From the NCBI GenBank assembly GCA_021234155.1, contig JAJEKV010000144.1, forward strand, positions 990,001 to 1,054,000: a DNA stretch of 64,000 nucleotides, in the 5' to 3' direction. The notes beneath the pieces are model-generated. The model was not told where the DNA came from and searched no databases. It was given only the letters and a program-made list of their open reading frames with translations. The position numbers and the translations under genes are program-made. This document shows, piece by piece, positions 42,991-56,099 of the stretch (position 1 is the first letter of the stretch; the number at the start of each line of letters is the position of its first letter). The stretch is from Isoetes taiwanensis (taxonomy: Eukaryota > Streptophyta > Lycopodiopsida > Isoetales > Isoetaceae).

Positions 42991-45210
42991 GTACAGTATT
43001 ACGTGTTTTTTTTTTTTTTTCTCCCTCTCTGATGAGTGCCGAGCGTGTATTCATGTTGAAGGCTAAGGTTAGCATAAAACACGCTTAGCGTGTTTCAAAT
43101 ATTATCTTTCAGATTTTTGTAATGCTTTCTACTACACTTAGAAACTTGCATGCAATAGCATGATTAATTCAGGAAGAGAAACTCAAGAATTTTTCGAACA
43201 AAAGAAGTGATGAAGTTTATAAAAACTATTCGGTTTTCATAAACATCATCCGCTTCCCTCTCTCGAGCAAATGCAAAAGCTTGTCTTCTTGGATTAAACC
43301 TGCCATTGAGATGATACTTAAAACTAAATGAAAACTAACCTTGAGTTCTGAGGCTGGAAGGATTCAAAGAATGGAGGACTATGCTTGTGGTTTTAATTCC
43401 GAGGCTTTTCGATTCGCAGACCTTAGTCCTCTGCTTTTGGTTTTAATTCTGAGTCTCCGATGTCCTCTGCTACAGATGCTACAGAACAAAAGGCGGAGTC
43501 TTTTAGTAAGTTAGGAATTGCTGAAACCAAACATCTAACATTGATGAATATAAAATGCTCACCAAGATTTCGGACTGGCCCGGATCAAAAACAGGTTTAA
43601 ACCGCAAATCGTATGAAGGAAGGAAGAAAATGTAGGAACTTTGAGAGCGTAAAATGGATTTATATAGGCACAATTAGAAATAAGTTAGCGTGAATAATTG
43701 ATTGCTTGAATTAACACGCCTGGCGTACGGTCTTCCCGCCAGACATGACATGTATATGGTATATATGGAGAATATTGCATTTCATGCAATAAATTCTCAC
43801 GGCATTTTATTCCATTTATTGCATTCGAAAAAATAGAATTTAGAAATTTTATATAGGCTAAATTAAAAATGATTTTAAAGGCAAAATTATGAAGGCTAAA
43901 AAATGACTTGTAAGGTTGGGGAATTGTTTTAGGTCGTATAGGAAAATTTCCTATGGTTACTGTGTTTGATTTATAGTGTTCCCGAGACTTTGTTGAGACA
44001 AAATTTTGCGATACAAAATTTTAGAGAAAACAAAGCAGATTTAACAGGAGAGACAAAATAATTGGAGAAAACAAGTTGGATTTAATTCAAATAATTTTAT
44101 GTACGTAAAAAAACTGCTTTGAAGAACACTTGTTTGAAGAAAAAAGTTTATGAAACTGTTTGATTTCATTCATAAAAGTTATATGTATGAGGGGTAAGCC
44201 CGAAGGCTTAGCGGTGTGCAGAAGGCTTTTCACAAAATTACATGAAAAATATGCCCGAGGCGTGTGCAAAAGCTTCAGAAGCAAACCAAAAAAATAAAAG
44301 GGGCTTAGGGATCTGCGATCATTGATCTTCCACGCCGGAACAAAGAAGAGAAAGGTGTTAGAAAAAAGAAAGAAAGGTTGAAAAAAAAAATGAGACATGC
44401 AAACTGGCTCATCTCTCACCATTCTAAAACCGGTGAATTCGACCTTCCTCCTCATCCTCTTCCTCCCCTCCTCCTCCTCTTCCTCCTCCTCCTCTTGAGA
44501 TTTCATTCTGATTTTGTGGTCAAGCCAACCCCTGAAGCAGAGCGGTCATTGCTCTTGGGAGGACATCTCCTCCTCTTCCTCCTCTTCGTAATCGAGGAAT
44601 GGGAGGAGCTCAACTCCTCCTCTTCCATTTTGGGAATCATCCTCCTCGAATGAATCGCAGGAGAATTGGGCAAGAAAATCTATGGGGGGAAGAGGGTTCT
44701 TCAACCCGACGCGTCTCTTTGTGAGACCTCGGGTTCTTCATGAAGTTCGAAGCCGAGGTCAACGCTTCATGGCGGCTAAAAAAAAATTGGGATGTAATGG
44801 TCTTGAGAGGCGAACCGGTTTATATAGGGTTAATTAGCTCTTAGCGTGAATAATTTATTGCCTCAAATAACACGCCAGCGCTGAAATTCCCTTGACTATA
44901 TTATCTAGGTATATTATTATGGATAATAAATTCTCACGTCTATTAGTTATATGTCTTTTCGTAATCATATATTCAAATTTTCGATAATTAAAATTTGGAT
45001 ATATTTATATAAATGTCATTTCCTTGTTGTTGCCATGAAAATTCTTGTTTTAAATGATTTCGTTTACGCCCATTGTTATTATTATATTAAACCTATTTCC
45101 AAGGAATTTCTTGCTTTTAAAAAAATTTGATTTACCTCTACATATTCCATAAATGTACGTACTTTTTTTATCTTATGGTGTAATAATTTTTTCTTACTCA
45201 TTGACTAAAA
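42991..45210. other. AT-rich region with duplicated promoter-like segments
   Basis: Two diverged copies of a segment occur at about 43670-43790 and 44815-44940. Each has, on the minus strand, a TATA-type box (CTATATAAA at about 43660-43668 and 44819-44827). Each is accompanied by AGCGTGAATAATT, a CACGCC palindrome and AATAAATTCTCACG. Downstream of the second, on the minus strand, are acidic low-complexity frames (EEEEEEE, 44087-44650) from a GAG/CTC repeat. This looks like the 5' region of a repeated transposon gene; no complete protein is seen. Confidence 0.45.
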
Positions 45211-45213
45211 AGG

Positions 45214-45702
45214 GTGCATATTGAAAAGAGCAATATCAATGAAAAACCAACTCCTAGCAAGAATGTTGAAGAAAAACAATTAGTCCTCTATAGTAGGGTG
45301 CAATGGAGGAACAAGAAGGTGAGAATCATGCACAAGTGCAACAAGGAAATAGTAGGCCAAGGAGTCATTGTGCTAGCAGATCCTGGTCAAGCTGTTAATG
45401 ATGAAAGGCTAGGGGAAGACAATATTGGTATTGCAATTTCGATGTTGGAAGACAACTGGAAAGGTAAAGGTTTGGGTGACAAGGAATGTTTTGGTTGTGT
45501 CAAGCAATTGGAGGTTCCTTGCATCATGGCATGGCCTATAAGTAGTGTTCAATTTGTGGAGGATTATATTTTTCCAGAGCCTGAGGTTGTTGGGGACAAT
45601 GATTGTCTTGATATTGATCCATTGGCAGTTGGAACTCTAAACCTAGGCAAAAGGGGAGAAGTATCAGTTGCAGACATTATCCTAGCAAAAGAGCCAAGTT
45701 GA
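45214..45702 (+). pseudogene. En/Spm-like domain ORF (VxGxGxIVxxDP ... AWP)
   Basis: A 162-codon frame with KEIVGQGVIVLADPGQAV, LGEDNIGIAISML and CIMAWPISSVQFVED, the ordered blocks of the conserved region of plant En/Spm-associated proteins that is also seen, in part, at 41690-41963. It is followed at once (4-base overlap) by the frame at 45699. It has no catalytic transposase motif of its own. The length suggests a nearly complete domain, but whether it was a separate protein or the N-terminal part of a longer one is unclear. Confidence 0.45.
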
Positions 45703-48085
45703 TTAGTGACACCAAACGTGAGACAATGGTGAAGGTTAGGGGCTCAGATTGTTGTTGGAGTGATTGTATGCAATTCTTCACAATAGAACAATTGGTGGAA
45801 GCAAGAGCCACTTTTCAAGAGTACACTGTTGATGAGAGGAGGACCTACATGTACACAATCTTCGAGCATGCACTTCAAGATGAAAGAAACCCAAACAGAA
45901 AAAGATACCCTTTGCTAGGCAAATGGATATGTGCAAAAGCATGGCAGAGTATCCATGCAATTCCAACTTCTTCATGGCATAATTGGCAAAAAAACAAAAG
46001 TGAGGGGGAGGGATTGCTTTACATGGAAATAATGGTTTGTTGAGACCAATGGCTAGGACCTTGGTACGCTGTGGGAGATATTTGAAAAATATATTGATTT
46101 CAATGCAGAGTCTATGCCACACTAAAGAGAAGGGATGAAAAGGGAAGAGCGGTTGTTGAGAAAAAGGTTGCCATCACATTGTACTCAAAAAGAGTATTTT
46201 TGGAAGAAGTGAATTCCCTACTGAGAATTGGGAATTCTTCCAATATCCCAACCTAGCTTTAGTAGGTTATGGAAGAAGCATTTCAATCATGTCACCATAG
46301 CAACTTCAAACAACTTTGCAAAGTGCAATTTATGTGCTAAGTTGAAGGAGACTCTTGATAAGACATTGCAACCTAGTCAAAGGGCTAGGATAAAGGGAGC
46401 ATATGAAGGACCATATGAGTGACCAACTATCATGTAGATCATGTTATTGGATGTGGAGGACTTTATGCGCATTGGAACCCAATAACTATTTATGTATTAT
46501 ACATGACAAGATGGACCAGCAAAGACTTGTCTTCCACAATTCAAGTACATACCAAAGTCATGTGGCGAGATCATACCCTTCTGACGCATCTCAATGATAG
46601 GGGCAATCTTGCATGGGCGTAATCAAACCTACTATGGCCATTTTAGTTTGGAGTTGTGGAGTGATGGTCCAGATTTTCATATTGGGAGTATCATGAGGTG
46701 TTTGAGAAACTATGAAAATGGATACAATGGTCACCTCGAGGACTTTCTGACTAGCCGGGCACTACATAGAGCATTGTTAGATGGAAACCCTAACAATATT
46801 GAAAAGTTCAGCAAGGCAAGGTTTAGGAAGCATGGGTCTAATGAACATGTTGGAGCTTCAACTTCGCGTGCTAAACCTCAAGATCTACCAAAAAAGGTTT
46901 CTCTTGCAACTTGATAATTGTCTTTGGCCAAAATAAGAACAGTGGATGTTTTCTTCCTATCCTACTTAACAGTACCGTGGGGATATTTGAAAAAGAGTTA
47001 ATTTAGGGTTTCTTATGCCGGGCATACCCATGAGGATGTGGATGCATTATTTGGCAAATATAGTTGTATCTTGGGCGAAAGCGGTGACCAACTTTCCTAG
47101 GCTAATGGAAATCTTGCATGAATGCACTACTCTAAACCCTATAGCTTCTCTCTCATAGAAGAAGTGCCCGATTGGAAAGAGCTTTGTGGATGGTTATACA
47201 TTGGATCTTAAAGGTCATTCCGGGCCTCTGCCCAGTTCACTTTTGGGGGTGAGAGATGGGATTCCAATCTTCCAATGGAAGATGAGACCTTCGTGAGGAT
47301 GAGTGGAGGGGGGGAGGAAATATGGCGTGAGATGAGAATGGCAAGCCTATGATACCTCTAGGTCAACCAAAAGCTTTAAAACCTCTTCGGAAGAAGTGAA
47401 GCAATTGGGATTGACTAAGGAAGGAATCCAAGACTATATAAAGCATTGGCAAACCAATCCAGGATGACACCAACCGTGCCTTTGGTGGCTTCTTTGGAAG
47501 AAGGTGATTAACCTGTTGGGGAGATAGACACATCCTCAAATAAATTGAAAGAAGGGTGGTTGCCTAAAACTAGGTGGAAGACCTTAGTCTTTGAGGATTT
47601 TGATGACACTTGTAGTAGCATTCATGAAGCAATATGCTCCTCCTCCTTCGACAAACACTATGTTGGTCCTAAGAACAATAGGGCCAAAGTTTCTAGGCAT
47701 GGATGCTTATGAACCTTCCAGCGACTTGGAATGCCACCAATTTGTGGTAGTAAAGCCATCGATTTAGATACATATCCGGTGTGGTTGGGGTTAACTATCT
47801 CCGATATTTGCAAAGAAGAAGGTAATATTAACTTCAACCATGCTTGGGTGGAATGGTGGTGTCCAGTGCATCCCGGTTGACCAGCGTATCGGATAAAGAA
47901 AGGTTTTCAGTTGTTGGACAAAGAAATGGAGGAGAAATCCGAAAGTGATCGATCTTTGGCTAGACTATGAAAGTGTTTTTTGTACTCATGGACTCCAAAC
48001 ACACTATTCCGGCTTAGAAATGTGAGAATTACAATACCCTGGGATGTCGAAGAAGGCTATGATATCATTGGGGGTGCTTGAAGAA
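45699..48085 (+). pseudogene. Transposon-derived DUF7869-like gene, decayed
   Basis: Successive plus-strand frames carry LLGKWICAKAWQSIHAIP (45699-46043), FSRLWKKHFNHV with NFAKCNLCAKLKETLD (46228-46422), HDKMDQQ (about 46500), GHFSLELWSDGPDF and LHRALLDGNP (46594-46914), then, across frame changes, GHTHEDVDALFGKYS near 47015 and NFPRLMEILHECTTL. The DxMDQ and GHTHED[IV]D blocks identify the large plant transposon-associated family annotated as DUF7869, with an RNase H-like nuclease fold expected. At least five frame changes or stops interrupt it. A last part (47700-48085) may be its C-terminus. It is probably a DNA-transposon relic. Confidence 0.65.
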
Positions 48086-48930
48086 AGTTGAATAACTATG
48101 TAAATTTTTTTGTTATCATTTTTATGATATGGTGCTATATTGTGAAATATTGACTATTTTGTAAATAACATGATATTACGTTTTCATAATTTTGAGGTGA
48201 AATGTGTGAATTTGAATATGCTACTAAAAACATGCAATATGAAATTTGTCCCAAAATTAAGACATAAACCCAATTTAATTGAATGATGGTTGAAAGACAG
48301 CTCTCTAGATACAGATCGATGTACTACAATCATAGACAGATTGCAGATCTATATGGGTCACTTATTATTCTGTTGGGAGATGATGATTATTTCCGTCTAC
48401 TCTACCTCTAAGAAGGCACGCTAATGGCTATATCTTTGGATCACACCCCTTCAATACCTACTTCAAGTCCATCTTTTTCCATGATCCATAAGCTTATACT
48501 ATGGCTTGATGCTATGCTATGTATTTCCTATAGTACATAGTCTTCTCAACCATGTGTGATGCTTTGTACTTGAATCTTTATAATTAATGATAAAACCAAC
48601 TCTTACTCTGAAAAAGAATTTTTTTTTTAATAAGAAGCTAAAGATGTTGTGATGTTCCACATATTTATACGGTGTATGTATAAATATACGGACACGTCAC
48701 GGGCTGAGGATATTGGGTTTAATTAAAGGTTAATTACCTAATTAAGTTAATTATTATTATTATTATTTTTTTTTTTTTGAAGGTAAGATAAATTTATATC
48801 TTATATTATAATGTTATACCGTAATTCTTGGATTGGATCAAGCCCTAATTTGAATGTTCGAGATCATCTGAGTGCATCCGAAGGCCGAGATTTATTGAAT
48901 GACTTACCATCACCATGATTGGTCGTACTG
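48086..48930. other. AT-rich non-coding stretch
   Basis: No gene seen. It contains a (TTA)n run and a poly-T run at about 48752-48778. Confidence 0.5.
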
Positions 48931-48938
48931 TGATCTCT

Positions 48939-50487
48939 TAGGGGAAAGGTAAAGGAAAAAAGGGGAAAGGAAAAGGGAAGAGACAAGAGAGAATGCGGAA
49001 GGGCAAAAAAGGCATGGGAAAAGGGAGAAAAGCAAAGGGAAAAGGGGTGGGGATAAGACAAAGAAAAAGGCATAAAAAAATGAAAAGGGAAAGAAGAAAA
49101 GAAAATGGAAAGGGAAAAGGTACACTGGAGAAAGGGCGCGAGGGAAAAGGGAAGAGATAAAAGTGGCAAAAGGGAAGAGGAAAGGGCAGGGGAAAAAAAG
49201 GAAAGAAGGAAAAGATTGAAAAAGAAAGGGAAAAAGGGAGGAGGAAAAAAGCATGGAAAAAAGGGAAGAAAAAAAAAGGCATTGGGAACAGGGGAGAAGC
49301 GTTGAAGAAAGAGGAAAAAGGAAGGGAAAATGTCATAGGAAAAGGAAAAAGGAAAAGGAAAAGGAAAAAGAGAGAGGGAAATGGAGGGAAAAAAAAGTGC
49401 ATCGAGAAAAGGGGAAGAGTAAAAGGTTGGAAAAAAAATGAGGAAGAGGGAAGGGAAAAGGAGAACAAGAAAAGGATGGGGAGAAGGAAGAAATAAGGAA
49501 ATTGAGAAGAAAGAAAAAGGAAAGGGAAAAGGGGAAAGGAACTAAAAAAAGGCATGAGAAAAAAGGGAAAAGGTAAACAAGAAAAGGGAAGGGGAAAGGG
49601 CATGAGATAAAAAGGAAGAGGAAAATGGTAGGAGAAATAGAAAAAAAGAAAAAGGAAAAAAAAAGGGGAAAGTGAGAAAGGGTGGGAAAATGAGGAAAAA
49701 ATGATATAGGAAAATAAGAAAAGGAAAACAAATGTGGAAAGGCATGGGAAAAGGAAAAGGAAAAGGAAAGAAAGGAAAATGGGCACGAGAGAAAAGGATC
49801 TGAAAGGAGAAAAAAAAAAAAAATCCATTAGGAAAGGGAAAAGGGAAGGGAAGTGGGGAGCCAGGAAAAGGGGAAAAAAACATGGGAAAAGGAAAAGAGA
49901 AAAGAAAAAATGAAGGGAAAAAAGAAGAAAAAATCGCGACGGGGAAAAAGAGAAGTGGGAAAGGGTGGAAAAAGGAGGAAAAGGAAAGCACAGAAAATAG
50001 AAAAGAAGAAAGGGGTGGAAAAAAAAAAGGAAGGGAAAAGGGCGTAAGAGAAGGGAAATGGAAAAGAAAAAAAAGGAGGGAAAAGGGAAAAGGGGAGAGG
50101 GTAAAAAAAGGAAAAGAGGAAAATAGGGAAAAGGGAAGAGAAAAAGGAAACATATAAAAAGGGAAGGGAGAAAGGGTGAGGAGATGAAAAACTAAGGTTA
50201 AAAAGGGCATGAAAAACAGAGAGAAAAAAAAAAAAAAAGGGAGGAGAAAGGGCACCCAAAAAAAAAAGGAAGAAGAAAAGGCTGGGAAAGGAGGAAAAGG
50301 AAAGGGAAAAAGGTTATCTGAAAAAAAGAGGGAAAAGGAAGGAAAGGGGTGGGGGAAACAAGGAAACATATGCGAAAAACTGAAAAAAACTGAAAAAACT
50401 AAAAGAAAAACAAAAGTGTATAGAAAAATAAGAAAAGTGAAATACCTGATAGAGCAAAAGGGAAAGGGAAACAGAAAGGAAAAAGGT
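48939..50487 (+). repeat. 1.5-kb purine tract (GGAAAAGG-rich)
   Basis: The plus strand is almost entirely A and G, with sparse isolated T or C (often in GCATG or GGTA). The units are loosely GGGAAAAGG/GGAAAAGGAAA without a fixed period. The long frames on both strands (Phe/Pro/Ser/Leu-rich on minus, Lys/Glu/Gly-rich on plus, up to 296 codons) follow from the composition and are not genes. Such tracts can form triplex DNA and are prone to replication stalling and expansion. Confidence 0.97.
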
Positions 50488-50489
50488 AT

Positions 50490-53400
50490 AGGGCTTTTCT
50501 CACTACAGCCAAAAACATTTATAGGCTCTCAACTTACGCCCAAAGAACTGGGTACCATTACTAGTTCGGATAGGAAGAATTACATCATAAAGATCCCGCA
50601 AGGATCAAATAACCTTGAAGTACAAAGGATCCCATGTGGATCAAATATAATATTTGAAGCTTGGTACTTATACTTTTCCCTCAAACTCTTCTTCCAACTA
50701 ACTAGTACTACAGGATCAAATCAACATCTTCCCAGGCTAGAGGAATACTATAGGAGACAAAAATAAATTTTCCACAAGCTACAAATATGCCTTGAGTGCT
50801 CTATGAACCACCTCTTGCAAGAGTAGAGACGAACCGAGAAAGGCATGAAGAAAATATGAGCAATCTCCCGCATTGCTCCAATGAAGCTAACATGACTCCA
50901 ACAACCCATTCTCGCAAATTAATCATTAATCGATTGTACGTGAATATATGCGGTCGTACAGAATGAACCATCGAAATGCCGCATTGTCGGGATATGAAGC
51001 TAATCAAAGCTGTGCTAGACCCCAAAGCCCAGCTACCAGGACTCCTCCCTAAAGTCTGGCTCAAGATATATAGGCTTCCTCCTTTTGCTCAATAAAATTC
51101 CTAGCTTCGGCATCTCAAACAAATTCAATAAAAATATGACTCATCCCCGCATTGAAGATCCTGGGCTCCGGATCTCATCAAAAAAGTTTGAAGACATGCT
51201 AATCTATTCTTCTTTTCTTCAAGAAACAACTCTACACCTTCCGCTAGTAGGAAAGAGCAAGAGGAAGGAAAAGCTTCGCATTACTGGACTGGGGAAAGAA
51301 TACGGCTGCCAATTATCTAGAAATTTGAAGCATCTTCTCTCTCATAGCCCTCGTGATCTTAATTACTCAACCTTATATAGGCAACCCGAGCCATTTCCGT
51401 GTGCATCCACAAAGGAAAGAAAAGGCCAGCCCAGCCCCAAAAATTGCGCACCACCGGCCTCACAGGATCATCTCTAGCCAGATCACTTGAATTCCCCCTT
51501 TCTTTGCTTAAACTTGAGAGAATCGAGCAGCTATGGAGATAAGGAAGGGCAAAGGCGAGAAATTCAAGAAAGGGCAGAGGTATAAGGCGAACAGAATGGC
51601 GGATATGCTGGACGGTGATGGCAGAAGAAATGACGGATAGATAATGGGGCAACGTGGAGGAAAATTTAGTGGTAAAAGAGCAACAAGGGGCGGATTTGGG
51701 AAGGAAACAGGGGCAACGGTGGCTATGGTGGCTATGGGGGCGGATTTGGGAAGGAGACAGCGGCAAGAAAAGATTCAAATCTCTCAAAAATTCTTAAGAT
51801 CTGGACGAAATACCTTGATGCAGCATAGATAGTTGAAAGCAGCACTTGGGGTTGCAAAAACACGAATGGGCTGCTGACCAGACTAATATGTTCAATGGAA
51901 AAAACACAATGCTTACCTAGCGGAAGCATCAGAGCAAAGATCCACGTTAGTGGATAATCTGAGAAGGCTGGAGAGGCCGCCATGAAGAAACTCCAAGAAA
52001 ACCAGAAAACGGGGCGCGGATGGAGGCGTAATCTGAAAACCCGGACATCAAAACCCTTGTGCTAGCCATCAGATCTGGAAAGAGAAGAAAATTGCAGCCA
52101 CTGCAGTGCCAAAAGCAGGGATTAGGGACGGCCGCTTTCCCTGCCGCCGCCCTACTCCGTGAAGGCGCCAAGAAACCATCCGCTCTTCAATCTGCTAATT
52201 AATTCATTAGTTAGGAGACACCTAGCCAAACTCGATTGCCCAGAATGAGGGTGCTAATTTGAAGCAGCAAATTAGATCCCTATCCCAATTTTTCCCAAAT
52301 CGAACCAAGGAACAAGAGCGCTTGAGCCAAGTCTATTATTCAAGCATGGAGATTCCGTGCCACCAAAATCCTTTTAAATTTAGGAGTACATATCGTTAGT
52401 TATAGATCTAAAATGTTGTATTACCTTAATCAAGAAATTTTGTCAAATATATCACCCTTATTATTGTGCACATTTAGGCATTATTTCCAAAATCATCACA
52501 ATCACAAAAAGCTAAAGGCGGTGTAATACATTTCTAACTAGTTTCATAGACTTGTTGGTATGGGAAACTTCGAACATTTCTTAGAGAATGGACCTGGATA
52601 AATACACAAGAATTGGAGCCGAACATGTCTATTTTTTACATTCATAGTACCAGGCAGGAGAAGGCAAACAATAGTTGCTCCTATTAAATCATCCGGATTT
52701 GGAGCATTTATTACCCAAAGTTAGATGAACGTTGAAAATGTTGCGGATCCAAAAGTTAGTAACATTGGTGTGTCCAGGTCGACGGACATTGTGACATTTG
52801 ATTTTGTTTTGCACAACAACATGTATCGGGGAAAAGGCACGCGGATTCTTATATAAATGCAGACATTCTTGTACTCCTCAACCTTGTGTGTAAGAAGAAA
52901 GCATTCTTGATCGTGTCGCGACGCCTTGAAACGAGATATTATTCCTCAAGATTCCATAGCTGAAGAGCCACCAAGTAATTACACGTTGCCGTCTTGGCGT
53001 GAAATAACTTCATTCCATGACTATGATCACTTTGACTTTGCCTTGCAACCTATGCGAACTTTATGCCCTACAAACATAAAGGTAGAAACATTCAAAAACT
53101 AAGATCCCATATCATCAAATCATTCCCATAAAAAGGCAACTATCATAATGTGCTTAAATGTTTAAAATGTTTAAAATGATTTGTTTAAACAACTAAATAT
53201 CATTCAAACCCCTTTAGCCGGCATCCTAATACTTGTGTATGCATATAGAATACCCAATAGACCCTTGTTCACTACATATGCAATAACCCAGATATCCATT
53301 ATAAAAACCGAGAATATATGCTAAATAGTTAATGAAATGTAAAAAGAATATGTAGAGATTTAAAAGTCTGGAAATCACATAGAGGCAATTTAGATCTTAT

Positions 53401-54790
53401 ATATTTTTCTATCCTATGTTAGATCAAATCCTAGGTAGAACTTGTATCCATACAATATCTTTATTGCGGCATATACTCAACGGTGTGAGTTCAATCTAAG
53501 GAATACACCATCATAACTAGCATCTTTTTTTAGAGTTTCCCATGCAGTTTAGAGTTTCCCACGCCTTTTGAAATTGTAATATGCAACATATTTATGACTT
53601 ACCACCAAAACCACAAGATTGTAATGCCTTTAAAAATGCAAAATAAAAAACAAACTCTTCACAAGTAATTCAGATGGAATTTTGTATTTAAAGAAATTGT
53701 GCCCCTTCGCATATACAAAAAAAAACAAAGGTAAAGACGTGCATGAAACATTTGAGAACGTCGCATGTGTGAGACCTTCAAAATCTACCCCAACCCGGCA
53801 TTCCCTTAGAGTTCCTCGCATTGCTTCTAAATTCTCCATCTAATTGAATAGCCTTAGACAATGCTATCTTTGCTCTATCTTCTCGAAGTTAGACATTGCT
53901 CTAATAAATACTTTTTATTACCAGCAATTTTTCCCCTTTCACTTTGTTACTACAATCAAATGCTTCCTCAATCTTGAATCACCCTTGTCATCATACCGTG
54001 CATTGTGCACCATGATCTTTCTCACTATTGTTTCAGAGAACTTATTCATTCACGAATGTCCAATCGGGCGATTTGCTCAAATTCCCTCGTTCTTTTCGAT
54101 AAGAATGACATTGTAACTACTTTCTATTTTGTAACTTATTTAAGTGTTCCATGTCGTCATCTTTACGATCATAAAGCCTCGTGCAGCCCTCCGTACACCG
54201 TAGAACTCAAAAATTGCTCTGAGCTTGAGTACTCTGCCTTACTATGGTCCATGTAACGAGGTTCATATTCAACGTAAACCCAAAAGCATCGCCATAATAG
54301 ACGCCACTTTGCCTCTCAAAGGAATATATTCTCCACCTCCAACTTATCACCCCAAATATGTCATTCGCAACTCGCCTTCATATGAACCTTCCTCTCTTCT
54401 TCACCACCAAGTTAGATACCAAGAATCTCGCAGATGTGTCGCCTTAAAACTAACCTATAACTTACCGCCTTTTCTCAAACACGTTATCATACACATCACT
54501 TGACAAAATACCACCACTAAATCTACTGTCGCCATCATTAGATTTATCACTTGTTAAACATCATTTTAAAGAATAAATATTAGCAAATAAGTTTCACGCC
54601 GTAAGTTTAATCATGGATACTGACCGAATATTATCATCCAAAATGACTTCATATAAGTACCTCTCGCTATTACTAATTAAAAATCTACGGCCTACCATGG
54701 AAAGCAGCTTCATAAAAGAAAACACACCAGAGTTTGAGAACAAAAATCCCAAACACAAAGACAACTTCACAACAAAAGTCAAAGTTTCTA
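50490..54790. other. Long stretch without recognisable genes
   Basis: Frames are short. At 51640-51790 a purine-rich duplication (GGGGCGGATTTGGGAAGGA-like blocks, twice) yields a Gly-rich peptide but no convincing protein. The minus frame 51359-51787 (142 codons) has no known domain. From 52200 onward the sequence is AT-rich. Part of the right side may belong to the decayed Helitron that follows, whose 3' end was not located. Confidence 0.4.
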
Positions 54791-56090
54791 ATAGATGATT
54801 ATAATATCAATTTCAAATTAACTACTTACTTAGGTTAGACCCACTAAGCCAAACCGCACTCCCTTTATGCAAACGATAACTATACATTGTCCAATGGAGA
54901 TTCCAAGCTGAACTGATTAAACTCTCCTCCCAATCTCATTTTAGACCTCTTTATTTCGCTTCCATGGCAACCTCGATTGACTTCCCAATCTATATAGTTT
55001 GTGGACTTCACGAACCACAACTCACGTGACTCTTGAATCCATTGTATTCGTCTCGAACTCACGCTTTTAGTGAAATATTTTGCTAATCCAAAGCGGTGCT
55101 CCATAAAGAGAGAATAATATTCTTGTTGATTATTCTCACCAAGTGGAATCGATAACTGTTAATTTCTATGCAAAATCATCAGCATAATCTCCCCAATCTT
55201 ATCTTTTACATTATCCCCATTTTTGACATCTCATTTGCGCAACCGCTTCCTAAGATTTGTTCTCTTCATTATTGAAGAAGATAGTAACTACAATTTCTCC
55301 TTGCATCTCCCAACGCTGTATGGAATATATACCCCATCATAACAATGACATCACACATCCATTCAAACCAATTGGTAAACAGGATCTCTCTCTCACCTTT
55401 AATGGTTCAAAGAGTCACCTCCCACATTTGCGACCAAAAATTCCGACTCCCCTCGCTTACTTACCTTTTGCATCGCGATCTTACATACATGCCTCATACC
55501 ACATTGGCTGGTTTGGATCAATAAACGCTATGCATGCGAACATTTTGAAGTACCTCAATCTTCACAAGAAGCAAATTTTAGAATGTTTAATCGCGAAAGC
55601 AAGGAATCAAACTTGATACCTCATACTAACAACCAACCCCCCCCATCCCCAACAAGGTTGTAATATGTCCTGGATACAAATGCACGCATCATGCAATGTA
55701 CCGCTGGTGTCGTTGTACACTTCTCATTGGCCCCTCTTGCTCATAATACCCTTTAGTGTATTGAATTAGCATGCTACAATATTTAAAGGGAAGTCACGTG
55801 AACCCATACCATGTAACGAAGGGGCAAGGGCTGCAATGTGCTGTTTTGATTTCTAATTCCATCATTGTTTTATTTGTTGTTGACAAAAGAGACACCAAGG
55901 TAAGACACTATCTAATCAGCAGCTTAATCAGCAATTTAATTCAATCAATAGTATTAGTAGAACCTCGAATTTGCTAGTTCTAACACGCAGTCAATACACA
56001 TAATATTGGAATGTCAGCTAACAACATTTTGCGACAGCCTTTTCTCCTTTTATTCACAAAGAATCCTTTTCATAGGGCCTTCACATTTAC
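54791..56090. other. Region left of the RPA-like relic, probably Helitron interior
   Basis: Minus-strand frames (for example 54880-55104) continue the orientation of the RPA-like and helicase relics but show no motif I can assign; a third RPA domain could lie here in decayed form. Plus-strand frames (55257-55616, 55771-55977) look like chance. Confidence 0.3.
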
Positions 56091-56099
56091 ACTTTTCCA

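Noticed and set aside
44087-44653. Acidic (Glu-run) ORF on the minus strand with a hydrophobic ORF opposite
   Set aside because: The Glu run comes from a GAG/CTC low-complexity repeat, and no start or domain on either side supports a gene.
48939-50369. Very long ORFs on the minus strand (up to 296 codons, Phe/Pro/Ser/Leu-rich) and Lys/Glu-rich ORFs on the plus strand
   Set aside because: They are consequences of the purine tract, where stop codons are scarce by composition; no domain, start context or codon pattern supports a protein.
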